Positions 46,781 to 55,829 of a DNA stretch of 64,000 bases are shown here, in pieces (position 1 is the first letter of the stretch; each line of letters opens with the position of its first letter). The notes beneath the pieces are model-generated. The model was not told the DNA's origin. It was given only the letters and a program-made list of their open reading frames with translations, and ran no database searches. The position numbers and the translations under genes are program-made. This DNA comes from Capillimicrobium parvum (lineage in GTDB: Bacteria > Actinomycetota > Thermoleophilia > Solirubrobacterales > Solirubrobacteraceae), in contig NZ_CP087164.1 of assembly GCF_021172045.1 (NCBI RefSeq), positions 4,650,001-4,714,000 of the forward strand, in the 5' to 3' direction.

Positions 46781-47143
46781 TTGAGTGGCGGCATGTCCTC
46801 CACGCTCGACACCCCCGACATCGGCTTCCGTGGCGACGGGGCGGCGGAGCGCCGCCCCGGTCGCTACCTCGAGCTCGTCTGCGGAGACGAAGCGCGCCGG
46901 ATCGCGCTCGAGCAGGACATCGTGCATCTCGGGCGTGGTCTCGGCGCCGACCTGCGGTTCGACGTGCCGACGGTCTCGCGCCGGCACGCCGTGCTGGTCC
47001 AGCGCCGCGAGGAGGTGCGGCTGCTCGACGACCGCAGCGTGCGCGGGACGTTCGTCAACGGGCGGCGGGTGCTCGCCGCGACCCTGGCCGACGGCGACCG
47101 GATCGCGCTCGGCGACGTGGTTCTCACGTTTCACGAGGCGTAG
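46781..47143 (+). CDS. FHA domain protein
   Basis: 120 residues if read from TTG 46781, which has AGGAG seven bases upstream; ATG 46793 would give 116. The FHA core is VHLGRGLGADLRFDVPTVSRRH AVLVQ, then RGTFVNGRRVLAA and LADGDRIALGDVVLTF. It binds phosphothreonine peptides. Probable partner unknown; it sits between a secreted protein gene and a metabolic operon. Confidence 0.88.
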   Translation: MSGGMSSTLDTPDIGFRGDGAAERRPGRYLELVCGDEARRIALEQDIVHLGRGLGADLRFDVPTVSRRHAVLVQRREEVRLLDDRSVRGTFVNGRRVLAATLADGDRIALGDVVLTFHEA

Positions 47144-47153
47144 TCTCGGCGGC

Positions 47154-48539
47154 ATGTCCGCCGCCGCTCCCATCCAGCTCGACCGCGACCGCATCCGCGA
47201 GCTCACCACTCGCGAGGAGGCGCTGCTCAACGAGCGCACGCCGCGCTCGGGCGAGATGTTCGCGCGCGCCGACCGCGTGCTGGCCGCCGGCGTCGCATCC
47301 TCCTACCAGCTGCGCGAGCCCTGGCCGATCTACCTCTCCCACGGCGCGGGGCCGCGCGTGTGGGACGTCGACGGCAACGAGATGCTCGACTTCCACAACG
47401 GCTTCGGCTCGATGGTGCAGGGCCACGCGCACCCGGCGATCGGCCGTGCCGTCCGCGACCGCTACGAGTTCGGCACCCACTTCGCGGCGCCGACCGAGGA
47501 CGCCGTCGTGGTGGGCGAGGAGCTCGCGCGCCGGTTCGGGCTGCCGCTGTGGCGCTACACGAACTCGGGGTCCGAGGCGACGATGGACGCCATCCGCATC
47601 GCGCGCGCGTACACGGGCCGCGACGTGGTCATGAAGATCTTCGGCTCCTACCACGGCCACCACGACACGGTGATGGTGTCGATCGGCGTCGCCTACGACC
47701 GGATCGGCGACCACGACCATCCCGCCCAGCTCGCCTACGGCGGCGGCATTCCGCAGGCGACGGTCGACATGACGGTCCCCGTGCACTTCAACGACGCCGA
47801 CTCCATGGACCGGCGGATCGTCGAGCTCGACCGCGAGGGCCGCAAGCCGGCCTGCGTGATCATGGAGGCGGCCATGATGAACCTCGGGGTCGTCCTCCCC
47901 GAGCCCGGCTACCTCGAGGCGGTGCGCGACGTCACCCGCCGCCACGGCGTCGTGCTGATCGTCGACGAGGTCAAGACCGGCCTGGCCATCGCGGCGGGCG
48001 GCGCCACGGAGCGCTTCGGCATCGAGCCCGACATGGTGACGCTGGCCAAGACGCTCGGCGGCGGCCTGCCGTCCGGCGCGATCGGGGGGACGGCCGAGAT
48101 CATGCGCGTCGTCCGCGACGGGACCGTGTACCAGGTGGGGACCTACAACGGCAATCCGCTGAGCATGGCCGCCGCGCGCGCCAGCCTCCTCGACGTCCTC
48201 ACGCCAAGGTCCTACGAGCATCTCGCCGAGCTCAACGACCGCATCGTCGGCGGCTGTCAGCACGTGGTCGACGAGCACCGGCTCCCGGCGTACGCGCTCG
48301 GGATCGGCGCCAAGGGCTGCGTCACGTTCGCCTCCGAGAAGGTCATCGACTACGAGACCTTCAAGGCCAATCAGGACGTCGAGCTCTCCGAGCTGGCCTG
48401 GCTCTACAACATGAACCGCGGGATCTTCATGACGCCGGGGCGCGAGGAGGAGTGGACGCTGTCCGTCACGCACACGCTGGGCGAGGTCGACCGATACGTC
48501 GAGGTGTTCGCCGAGATGGCGAGCGACCTCACGCGATGA
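47154..48539 (+). CDS. Class III aminotransferase (glutamate-1-semialdehyde mutase-like)
   Basis: 461 residues. YLSHGAGPRVWDVDGNEMLD, HNGFGSMVQGHAHPAIGRAV, NSGSEATMDAIRIARAYTGR, VLIVDEVKTGL and the PLP lysine in TLAKTLGGGLPSGAIGG. It resembles the GSA-aminomutase subgroup but is longer and sits with a catabolic acyl-CoA dehydrogenase, so a catabolic transaminase (beta-amino acid type) is more likely than HemL. Stop overlaps the next ATG (ATGA). Confidence 0.88.
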   Translation: MSAAAPIQLDRDRIRELTTREEALLNERTPRSGEMFARADRVLAAGVASSYQLREPWPIYLSHGAGPRVWDVDGNEMLDFHNGFGSMVQGHAHPAIGRAVRDRYEFGTHFAAPTEDAVVVGEELARRFGLPLWRYTNSGSEATMDAIRIARAYTGRDVVMKIFGSYHGHHDTVMVSIGVAYDRIGDHDHPAQLAYGGGIPQATVDMTVPVHFNDADSMDRRIVELDREGRKPACVIMEAAMMNLGVVLPEPGYLEAVRDVTRRHGVVLIVDEVKTGLAIAAGGATERFGIEPDMVTLAKTLGGGLPSGAIGGTAEIMRVVRDGTVYQVGTYNGNPLSMAAARASLLDVLTPRSYEHLAELNDRIVGGCQHVVDEHRLPAYALGIGAKGCVTFASEKVIDYETFKANQDVELSELAWLYNMNRGIFMTPGREEEWTLSVTHTLGEVDRYVEVFAEMASDLTR

Positions 48540-49684
48540 GCGCCGGCGCCTCGCCGTTCACCGCCGAGCACGACGAGCTGCGCGACTCGATCCGCCGGTG
48601 GGTCGCCGGCGAGCTGCGGCCGCACGCGACCGAGTGGGAGGACGCGCGCTGGTTTCCCGACGACGTCTTCGCGCGCGCGGGCGAGCTCGGCTTCCTCGGG
48701 CTGAAGTTCCCGGCGGAGTACGGCGGCCAGGGCGGCGACTTCCTGCATGACGCCGTGTGGGCGGAGGAGCTGGCGCGCTGCGGCTCGGGCGGGGTCGCGG
48801 CCGGCCTCGGCGCGCACACCGGGATCGCGACGCCGCCGATCTGGAAGTTTGGCACCGAGGACCAGAAGGAGCGCCTTCTCGCGCCCGCCATCCGCGGCGA
48901 GCGCATCGCGGCACTGGCGATCACCGAGCCGGACGCCGGCTCCGACGTGGCGTCGCTGCGCACGAGCGCGCGGCGCGTCGACGGCGGCTGGACCGTCAAC
49001 GGCTCGAAGATGTTCATCACGAACGGGGTGCGCGCCTCGTTCCTCGTCACCGCGGTCAGGACGTCCGCCGGCGGCGGCCACCACGGCATGTCGTTCCTCA
49101 TCGTGGACACGGGCCAGCCGGGCGTACGGGCGTCGAAGATCGAGAAGCTCGGCTGGCACGCGAGCGACACCGCGCTCGTCAGCTTCGACGACGCGTTCGC
49201 CGCCGACGAGGATCTGCTCGGCACCGAGAACGAGGGCTTCATGCTCATCATGGCCAACTTCCAATGGGAGCGGCTGTTGATGGCGCTCGGCGCGGTGGCC
49301 GGGATGCAGGTCGCCTACGAGAAGACCGTCGCGTACGTCAAGCAGCGCAACGCGTTCGGCCGTCCGCTGAGCGGCTTCCAGGCGCTGCGGCACAAGCTCG
49401 CCGACATCGCGACGACGATCCACGCCGGCCGCTGCGTCACCTACGACGCGCTGGCGCGCTTCGCCGCGGGCGAGAACGTCGTGCAGGAGGTGACGATGGC
49501 CAAGCTCGTCACGCAGCGATCGGCGTTCGACGTGATGGACACGTGCCTGCAGCTGCACGGCGGCGCGGGCTACATGCGCGAGTACGAGATCGAGCGGATG
49601 GCGCGCGACGCCCGGCTCGGCCCGATCGGCGGCGGGACCGACGAGATCATGCGCGAGATCCTGGCGAAGACGCTGGCGCTCTAA
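48536..49684 (+). CDS. Acyl-CoA dehydrogenase
   Basis: 382 residues. LAITEPDAGSDVASLRTSAR, VNGSKMFITNGVRASFLVTA, RNAFGRPLSGFQALRHKLAD and QLHGGAGYMREYEIERMARD. Translationally coupled to the aminotransferase, which suggests one pathway for an amino acid-derived CoA ester. Its stop overlaps the convergent TetR stop by four bases. Confidence 0.92.
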   Translation: MSAGASPFTAEHDELRDSIRRWVAGELRPHATEWEDARWFPDDVFARAGELGFLGLKFPAEYGGQGGDFLHDAVWAEELARCGSGGVAAGLGAHTGIATPPIWKFGTEDQKERLLAPAIRGERIAALAITEPDAGSDVASLRTSARRVDGGWTVNGSKMFITNGVRASFLVTAVRTSAGGGHHGMSFLIVDTGQPGVRASKIEKLGWHASDTALVSFDDAFAADEDLLGTENEGFMLIMANFQWERLLMALGAVAGMQVAYEKTVAYVKQRNAFGRPLSGFQALRHKLADIATTIHAGRCVTYDALARFAAGENVVQEVTMAKLVTQRSAFDVMDTCLQLHGGAGYMREYEIERMARDARLGPIGGGTDEIMREILAKTLAL

Positions 49685-50307
49685 GGAGCGCGCAGGACGG
49701 CGACCCACGCGAGGGCGAGCGTGGCGGTGGCCGTCTCGACCGAGACCGGCGGCTGCTCCGCGGGACGGTCGCCGCCGAACGCGGCCATCAGGTAGCGCTG
49801 GTTCATCGCCGACAGCAGCTCGGCGATCTGCTCGAGGTCGGCGTCCTGCAGGACGCCGGCCGCCCGGCGGCGCTCGAGCGCCGCCACGGTCGTCGCGCGG
49901 AAGCGGTACTGCGCGGCCATGACCAGCTCGTGGATCTCGCCGTCGTAGACCGCGGCGTCGCGCATCGCGCGCATGAGCGCGCCGTGGCGCTGCCAGTGCT
50001 CCACCACGGGGGCCAGAAGCGTTCGGGCCCGCTCCGGCGTGATCTCCTCGCCGGCCGCCTCGAGGAAGGCCTGGTTGGCCTCGGCGAACGCCGGCAGCAC
50101 GCGCGCGAGCACGGCGAGCACGAGGTCGGGCATACCGGTGAAGTGCCGGTAGAAGACGGTGCGGCGGTAGCCCGTCGGGCGCATGACCTCGTCGACGGAC
50201 AGCTCGCGGAACGGCCGCTCGCGCAGGAGCCGCTCGGCGGTGTCGAGGATCAGCGAACGGGTCTCGTCGGGTTGCTGGCGGCGCCGGGAACGGACGGGGG
50301 AGGCCAC
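49681..50307 (-). CDS. TetR family regulator
   Basis: 208 residues from GTG 50307. SLILDTAERLLRERPFRELS, then VDEVMRPTGYRRTVFYRHFTG make the HTH; the C-terminal part resembles acyl-CoA-responding TetR proteins. It is convergent with the acyl-CoA dehydrogenase gene, its likely target. An operator-like palindrome lies 25 bases upstream of its start. Confidence 0.87.
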   Translation of the reverse strand: MASPVRSRRRQQPDETRSLILDTAERLLRERPFRELSVDEVMRPTGYRRTVFYRHFTGMPDLVLAVLARVLPAFAEANQAFLEAAGEEITPERARTLLAPVVEHWQRHGALMRAMRDAAVYDGEIHELVMAAQYRFRATTVAALERRRAAGVLQDADLEQIAELLSAMNQRYLMAAFGGDRPAEQPPVSVETATATLALAWVAVLRAP

Positions 50308-50331
50308 GGTTGCGAACCCTAGCGCCCGCGG

Positions 50332-50344
50332 TGACGTATCGTCA
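50332..50344. promoter_or_regulatory. 13-bp palindrome upstream of TetR
   Basis: TGACG and CGTCA around TAT. It lies between the TetR start and the end of the UDG gene, a likely self-regulatory site. No second copy was seen before the aminotransferase or FHA genes. Confidence 0.5.
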
Positions 50345-50890
50345 TCAATTCTTCTGCTGCAACTGCGCGCCGAGCGCACGGGCGTCGGCGATGAGCGTCT
50401 CCCGCAGGCGCGGGTTGTGCAGGGCCGCCGCCGGGTGGTACAGCGGGAAGAGGCGCTCGCCGACGAGCGTGCCGTGGACCTTCGAGATCTGCGCGCCCGC
50501 GGCGAAGTGGCGCAGCGCATGGCGGCCGAGCGGCACGACCAGGTCGGGCTCGACGATCTCGAGCTGGGCCTCCAGCCACGGCCGGTGGTGCGCGACCTCC
50601 GGCGCCTTCGGATCCCGGTTGCCGGGCGGCCGCGCCTTCACGACGTTCGTGATGAAGACGTCCTCGCGGAGGAGCCCGGCGGCCTCGAGCAGGCTGTCGA
50701 GGAGCTTGCCGGCGTTGCCGACGAACGGGCGCCCGGTCCGGTCCTCGCTCGCCCCCGGGGCCTCCCCCACGATCACCACGCGCGCGTCCGCCGGACCCTC
50801 GCCCGGGACGAAGTTCCGGCACGTCTCACACGGCTCGCTGCCGCAGCCCGTGTGGGTCCGGATGTCCTGTGCGATGTCGTCCAGGGTCAC
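50345..50890 (-). CDS. Uracil-DNA glycosylase, family 4-like, with altered iron-sulfur ligands
   Basis: 181 residues from GTG 50890. VGEAPGASEDRTGRPFVGNA (motif 1 and water-activating loop), ITNVVKARPPGNRDP and FPLYHPAAALHNPRL are family 4 UDG motifs. The N-terminal Cys cluster is C16-x4-C21-x2-C24. The family's third and fourth Cys (CRPP and a Cys about 16 residues later) are Ala86 and a His pair (101/102). Probably active, but the cluster must be ligated differently or be absent. Confidence 0.85.
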   Translation of the reverse strand: MTLDDIAQDIRTHTGCGSEPCETCRNFVPGEGPADARVVIVGEAPGASEDRTGRPFVGNAGKLLDSLLEAAGLLREDVFITNVVKARPPGNRDPKAPEVAHHRPWLEAQLEIVEPDLVVPLGRHALRHFAAGAQISKVHGTLVGERLFPLYHPAAALHNPRLRETLIADARALGAQLQQKN

Positions 50891-50977
50891 GTCCGCGACG
50901 CTACTACCCGTCGCGAGGACACCTGCGTCACGCCGACAGTAGGGTGCCCGCAGGAACCGATCAGGAGGCCAGTGAAC

Positions 50978-51805
50978 ATGGGAGTCCTCGACGACAGGGT
51001 GGCGATCGTCACCGGGTCGGCGCGCGGCATCGGCCGTGCGACCGCCGAGCTGCTCATCGAGCACGGCGCCAAGGTCGTCATCAACGACCTCGACGGCGAC
51101 GTCGCCCAGCAGACGGCGTCGGAGATCGGCGGCGAGACCGCCGTCTTCTCGGGGGATCTGACGAAGGGCGACGCACCCGACCAGCTCGTGCGGACGGCGA
51201 TCGACAGCTTCGGCCGGCTCGACATCATCGTCAACAACGCCGGCTACACCCTCGACGCGCCGGTGCACAAGCTCTCCGACGACTGGTGGCAGCGGATGCT
51301 CGACATCCACGTCACGGTGCCCTTCAAGGTCATCCGCGCCGCCGCGCCGCATCTGCGCGAGCCGGCCAAGAAGGAGCGCGAGGAGGGCCGGGAGGTCTTC
51401 CGCAAGATCGTCAACGTGTCGTCGACGACCGGCATGTTCGGCAACGCCGGCCAGGCGAACTACGCGGCCGGCAAGGCGGGCGTTGTCGGTCTGACGAAGA
51501 CCGTGGCCAAGGAGTGGGGCCAGTTCAAGGTCAACGTCAACGCGGTCGCGTTCGGCTTCGTCGAGACCCGCCTGACGGACGCCAAGGTCGACGAGAACGT
51601 CATGGAGATCGACGGCGAGCAGGTCCAGCTCGGCATCCCCGAGCAGCTGCGAGGCATGGCGGCGATGATGATCCCGCTCGGCCGCGGCGCCTCGCCGAAG
51701 GAGGCCGCCGGCGGCGTGTTCTTCCTCTGCTCGCCGTGGAGCAACTACGTCCACGGCCAGGTGCTGAACATCACCGGAGGGATGTTCGGCGGCATGGTCA
51801 CCTGA
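50978..51805 (+). CDS. Short-chain dehydrogenase/reductase (FabG-like)
   Basis: 275 residues. AIVTGSARGIGRATAELL binds NAD(P), NNAG, the catalytic Ser in VNVSSTTGMFG and YAAGK (YxxxK). AGGAGG at 50962-50967 is close to a GTG six bases before the ATG I use. A long insertion (EPAKKEREEGREVFRK) lies before the Ser strand, as in HSD17B4-type SDRs acting on 3-hydroxyacyl-CoA. Confidence 0.9.
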   Translation: MGVLDDRVAIVTGSARGIGRATAELLIEHGAKVVINDLDGDVAQQTASEIGGETAVFSGDLTKGDAPDQLVRTAIDSFGRLDIIVNNAGYTLDAPVHKLSDDWWQRMLDIHVTVPFKVIRAAAPHLREPAKKEREEGREVFRKIVNVSSTTGMFGNAGQANYAAGKAGVVGLTKTVAKEWGQFKVNVNAVAFGFVETRLTDAKVDENVMEIDGEQVQLGIPEQLRGMAAMMIPLGRGASPKEAAGGVFFLCSPWSNYVHGQVLNITGGMFGGMVT

Positions 51806-51871
51806 GGCCGCTTGTGGGTCTCACGGCCGCCCCCGTCCGCGCTAGTGACCGCGAGGCCGGGGTGGTCTACC

Positions 51872-52276
51872 GTGTCGCTCGTGAAGGTCGTCAAGCCCGA
51901 GGGTGAGCGCGAGGTGCGCCGCGGCGTGCTCGGCGGGGCCGAGATCTCGCAGGCCACGGCGGGGGCGCGCAACATCTACATGGGCGTGTTCCGCGTTCCG
52001 GCGGGCGCGCAGTCGCGGCCGCACTACCACGAGGGGTGCGAGTCGGCGGTCTACATCCTGTCCGGGTCCCTCGAGGTGCGATGGGGCGACGCGCTCGAGC
52101 ACGTCGTCCGGCTCGAGCCGCGCGACCTGGTCTACGTGCCGCCGCGCGAGACGCACGTCCTCGCCAACCTGTCGGACACCGAGCCGGCCGAGTACGTGGT
52201 GGCGCGTGACAGCCCGCACGAGGACTCGGTCGAGGTGCCGTGGGCGGTGGGCGGCCCGGGCGCGCAGCGGCCCTGA
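51872..52276 (+). CDS. Cupin domain protein
   Basis: 134 residues from a GTG at 51872; a longer frame to 51812 is possible. Cupin motif 1 is SRPHYHEGCESAVYILSGSL and motif 2 PPRETHVLANLSD, giving a His-rich metal site. Single-domain cupins bind metals and act as dioxygenases, isomerases or ligand sensors; function unknown. Confidence 0.82.
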   Translation: MSLVKVVKPEGEREVRRGVLGGAEISQATAGARNIYMGVFRVPAGAQSRPHYHEGCESAVYILSGSLEVRWGDALEHVVRLEPRDLVYVPPRETHVLANLSDTEPAEYVVARDSPHEDSVEVPWAVGGPGAQRP

Positions 52277-52420
52277 GGCCGGCCGCCAGAGGCGTCTTCG
52301 ACTCGGAGGCCGGTCAGCGACGGACACGCCGGTCAGCGCGCTGACCCACGCCGGGAAGGATCGCACGGCGCGAGCGAGAATCCCGGTGCACGGTCCAGCC
52401 GCACCTAAAGGGGCAACGCC

Positions 52421-52831
52421 ATGAGCGACATGTCGGCCAGACGCGATCCGCCGGTCTCCGGCTGGGCGCGCGGGGGAACCATCTTCGCCGCCTGCATCCT
52501 CACGCTGATCGGGTTGTTCGAGTTGATCGCGGGACTCGTCGCCATCATCGACGACAACTTCTACGTCGTCACACGCCACTACACGTTCGACCTCGACACC
52601 ACGGCGTGGGGCTGGATCCATCTCATCATCGGGATCCTGTTGCTGCTCACCGCGTTCGGCCTGTTCACCCGCCAGGAATGGGCAGCTGTCGCGGGCGTCT
52701 TCTTCGCCGGGCTCAGCGCGCTGGCGAACTTCTTCTTCATCCCGTACTACCCCCTGTGGAGCATCGTCATCATCGCGCTCAACGTGTGGGTGATCTGGGC
52801 GATCACGCGCCCGGGTGCGATGCGCGAGTAG
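52421..52831 (+). CDS. DUF7144-like four-span membrane protein
   Basis: 136 residues with four membrane spans (about 20-45, 65-85, 88-108, 110-130). WGWIHLIIGILLLLTAFGLF and LSALANFFFIPYYPLWSIVI are typical of the small actinobacterial DUF7144 family. Function unknown. Its transcript ends in a strong hairpin 7 bases after the stop. Confidence 0.83.
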   Translation: MSDMSARRDPPVSGWARGGTIFAACILTLIGLFELIAGLVAIIDDNFYVVTRHYTFDLDTTAWGWIHLIIGILLLLTAFGLFTRQEWAAVAGVFFAGLSALANFFFIPYYPLWSIVIIALNVWVIWAITRPGAMRE

Positions 52832-52837
52832 ACGGAC

Positions 52838-52876
52838 AGGAGCAACCGTCACCACGTTGCGGTGACGGTTGCTCCT
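52838..52876 (+). terminator. Strong bidirectional hairpin terminator
   Basis: A perfect 16-bp stem, AGGAGCAACCGTCACC (52838-52853) against its reverse complement (52861-52876), with a seven-base loop. It lies between the DUF7144 stop and the convergent PPK2 gene. No U-tract is seen. Confidence 0.85.
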
Positions 52877-52911
52877 CGAAGGAGGCGGATGCGCCGGTCC
52901 GAGCCCGGCGA

Positions 52912-53901
52912 CTACGGAGAGCTCCGCCGACCGTGGCCGCCATCGCTGCGCCCGGCACCGGCGCGATCGGCGAACGGATCGGCCCTCGCGCCATCCGGAG
53001 CTTGCTCCTCGAGCTCGTTCTTGATCTCGAGGAGCTGCTCGCGCTGGCTCTTGGAGACGGCCGGAAAGCGCGGGTCGATCTCCATGAGAGCGTGCACGAT
53101 CACCGCCGCGGCGGCGAGGCGCGCGTACCACTTGCGGTCGGCCGGGATCACGTACCACGGGGCCCACGCCGTACTCGTGTGCGACAGCGCATCGGAGAAC
53201 GCGTGCTGGTACTGGTCCCAGAGCGCCCGCTCGGCGATGTCCGCCTCGGAGAACTTCCAGTTGTGATCGGGCAGGTCGATCCGGCGCAGCAGCCGCGTGC
53301 GCTGCTCCTCGTTGGAGAGGTTGAGGAAGAGCTTGACGATCCGGAAGCCGTTGTCCGAGAGGTAGCGCTCCCAGTCGTTGATCTCCCCGTAGCGGCGCTT
53401 CCAGACATCGCCCGTCCTGGCCTCGGCCGGGAGCTTCTGGCGCTCGAGGTTCTCGGCATGGACGCGCACGACGAGCACCTCCTCGTAGTGGGAGCGGTTG
53501 AATATCCCGATCTGGCCCCGTGCCGGCAGGCGCTGCGCGTAGCGCCACAGGTAGTCGTGGTCGAGCTCCTCGACCGATGGGACCTTGAAGCTGTGGACGG
53601 AGACCCCCTGCGGGTTCACCCCGCTCATGACGTGGCGGATCGTCCCGTCCTTGCCCGCCGCGTCGATCGCCTGCAGGAGCACGAGGACCCCCCACGAGTC
53701 TTGAGCTGCGAGACGTGCCTGGTACTCCGCCAGCAGGCGCACGCCCTCCTCGAGCAGCACCCGCCCGGCCTTCTTGTTCTTGACGCCCGTCTTGTCGGAT
53801 GGATCGAAGTCCCGCGCGACCGTCACCTTCGCGCCGGGCTCCACCCGGAACGGTGCGATGAACTCCGCCAGCCGCTCACGCCGCTTGTCGCTCAACGTCA
53901 C
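52912..53901 (-). CDS. ppk2: Polyphosphate kinase 2 family protein
   Basis: 329 residues, GTG start. Walker A-type DAAGKDGTIRHVMSGVNPQG, lid residues and FNRSHYEEVLVVRVH (Walker B) with WERYLSDNGFRIVKLFLNLS. PPK2 enzymes phosphorylate nucleoside mono- or diphosphates using polyphosphate. The C-terminal 25 residues are a low-complexity tail. Co-directional with SulP but 57 bases apart. Confidence 0.92.
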   Translation of the reverse strand: MTLSDKRRERLAEFIAPFRVEPGAKVTVARDFDPSDKTGVKNKKAGRVLLEEGVRLLAEYQARLAAQDSWGVLVLLQAIDAAGKDGTIRHVMSGVNPQGVSVHSFKVPSVEELDHDYLWRYAQRLPARGQIGIFNRSHYEEVLVVRVHAENLERQKLPAEARTGDVWKRRYGEINDWERYLSDNGFRIVKLFLNLSNEEQRTRLLRRIDLPDHNWKFSEADIAERALWDQYQHAFSDALSHTSTAWAPWYVIPADRKWYARLAAAAVIVHALMEIDPRFPAVSKSQREQLLEIKNELEEQAPDGARADPFADRAGAGRSDGGHGRRSSP

Positions 53902-53958
53902 GTTCGCTCCGTTCCTCTTCGGGGGCCGTGGAGTTCGTACCCCCGCGGCACGCGTATG

Positions 53959-55683
53959 TCAATCCGCGCTGGGGACGAGCGGACCGTCGGCGGCGAGCTG
54001 CGCCTCCAGCGCCTCATGGACCTCGCCGTGCACGTGATCGAGGCCGACGCGGTCGATGACCCCGTCGGCGCGGAGGACCGCCAGCACGCGCGCCTTCACC
54101 CGGGCCAGGCGCAGCGTGACGGCGTGCGTGTCAGCCAGCTCGCTGATCTCCCGCAGCTTGGCCGAGCCCTGGGCGTCGATGAAGTCCACGCCTTCGAGGT
54201 CCAGCACCACGCCGTGCAGCGTCGAGCCGCGATCCTGCGCGATCTCCCGCAGCCGGTCGTGCAGAGCGTCCGCGGTGGCGAAGAACAGCCCGCCGTCCAG
54301 ACGCACCACCACGACGCCGGGGAACGTCTCTGCGTCGGGGTGCTCCTCGAGCTCGTGAAAGAGCCGCGACCCGGGCTCCCGGCCGAGCAGCGGCATCGCC
54401 GGCGCCGTCGTCACGAAGACGAGCCAGGCGAGCGACAGCGCGACGCCGATCACCACGCCCGCGAGGACGCCGGCCGACAGCACGGCGATGATCGCCGCCA
54501 CGGCGATGACGAAGTCCAGGCGCTTGACGCGATACAGCCGCCGCAGCTCCGCCACGTCGATCATGCCCATCAGCACCGCGTCGATGATCAGCGCGGCCAG
54601 CACCGGCTTCGGCAGCGACGAGAAGACCGGGGCGAGCACCACGAGCGTCAGCAGGACGAGCGCGCCGGTCACCAGCGACGCGAGCGGCGTGCGCGCCCCC
54701 GACGACTCGTTCAGCGAGCTCGCCGACAGGCTCGTGGACACCGGCATCCCCTGGAACACGCCGGCGCCGACGTTCGCCATGCCCTGCGCCAGCGACTCCT
54801 GGTTGACGTCGATCCGGTACCGATGGCGCATGGCGAAGGCGCGCGCGTCGCCGGCGGTCTGCGAGAAGCCGATCAGCAACAGCGCGAACGCGGCGGCGGC
54901 GATGGTGGCGTAGTGGTCGGCGAAGACGTCGCCGTCGGGCAGTGCCGGCGACGGCAGGCCGCGCGGGACGTCGCCCACCAACGCGACCCCGTGGGACCCG
55001 AGGTCCAGGATCCAGGAGGCGAGCAGGCCGCCGACGACGAGCACGAGCGCGCCCGGCACCTTCGGCGCCACGACGCGCAGTCCGAAGATCACCAACAGCG
55101 AGACCGCGCCGACGAGCACCGTCGTCCAGTGCACCTCGCCGAGCCCGCGGATCCACGACGACAGCTCCTGCCAGGAGCTCGACCCGTCCGAGGAGGTGCC
55201 GGTGAGCTTCGCGAGCTCGCCGATCGTCACGTCGATGGCCGCTCCGGCCAGGAACCCGGTGACGACCGCCTTGGACAGGAACTGGGCGATCCGGCCCAGC
55301 CGGAAGACCGCGACGAGGACGAACAGCAGCCCGGTGACGAGCGCGATCGCGGCGACGAGCTGGGCCGCCTCGCCGCCGCCGACCCCGGTCGCGAGCACGG
55401 CGCCGCCGGCCACCGCTGCGAGGGACGAGCTCGGCCCGGTCGAGATCTGCCGCGACGTGCAGAAGAGGGCATAGAGGATCGCGCCCGCCGCCGCCGCGTA
55501 GAGGCCGTTCTGCAGCGGGACGCCGGCGATCCCCGCGTAGCCCAGGTTCTTCGGGACGATCAGCGCCGTGACGGCGATGCCCGCGATGACATCGCCACGA
55601 AGGTACCGGCGGTCATAGCCGGCAAGCCAGGTGACGATCGGCAGCAGTCGGGCGCTGCGCCGTTGGAGTCGCTCGATGAGCAC
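53959..55683 (-). CDS. SulP family anion transporter with STAS domain
   Basis: 574 residues, GTG start. Sulfate_transp domain with 10-12 spans (DVIAGIAVTALIVPKNLGYA, STGPSSSLAAVAGGAVLATG, GVFQGMPVSTSLSASSLNE) and a C-terminal STAS domain (LHGVVLDLEGVDFIDAQGSA). Substrates may be sulfate, bicarbonate or organic anions; bicarbonate would fit, but nothing here decides it. Confidence 0.92.
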   Translation of the reverse strand: MLIERLQRRSARLLPIVTWLAGYDRRYLRGDVIAGIAVTALIVPKNLGYAGIAGVPLQNGLYAAAAGAILYALFCTSRQISTGPSSSLAAVAGGAVLATGVGGGEAAQLVAAIALVTGLLFVLVAVFRLGRIAQFLSKAVVTGFLAGAAIDVTIGELAKLTGTSSDGSSSWQELSSWIRGLGEVHWTTVLVGAVSLLVIFGLRVVAPKVPGALVLVVGGLLASWILDLGSHGVALVGDVPRGLPSPALPDGDVFADHYATIAAAAFALLLIGFSQTAGDARAFAMRHRYRIDVNQESLAQGMANVGAGVFQGMPVSTSLSASSLNESSGARTPLASLVTGALVLLTLVVLAPVFSSLPKPVLAALIIDAVLMGMIDVAELRRLYRVKRLDFVIAVAAIIAVLSAGVLAGVVIGVALSLAWLVFVTTAPAMPLLGREPGSRLFHELEEHPDAETFPGVVVVRLDGGLFFATADALHDRLREIAQDRGSTLHGVVLDLEGVDFIDAQGSAKLREISELADTHAVTLRLARVKARVLAVLRADGVIDRVGLDHVHGEVHEALEAQLAADGPLVPSAD

Positions 55684-55745
55684 GCTGAGTCGAAGCGATC
55701 TTCCCCGCTCGGGCCGCCCCGCGGCAAGGGGAGGGCCGAATCCCG

Positions 55746-55773
55746 TTGCACGACCCTCGGCGGTCTGTTACAC
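55746..55773 (+). promoter_or_regulatory. Candidate promoter of the P-type ATPase gene
   Basis: TTGCAC (55746-55751) and TTACAC (55768-55773) are 16 bases apart, and the gene starts at 55830. The hexamers deviate moderately from consensus. The gap separates it from the divergent SulP gene. Confidence 0.35.
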
Positions 55774-55829
55774 CCGCCCTGCGCGTCGATGACGACGCGC
55801 TCGTGGAGCGTGGCGAGGAGCGGGCGAGC

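Noticed and set aside
47154-48539. hemL (glutamate-1-semialdehyde aminomutase for haem)
   Set aside because: Motifs allow the family, but the coupling to acyl-CoA dehydrogenase and lack of other hem genes favour a catabolic aminotransferase.
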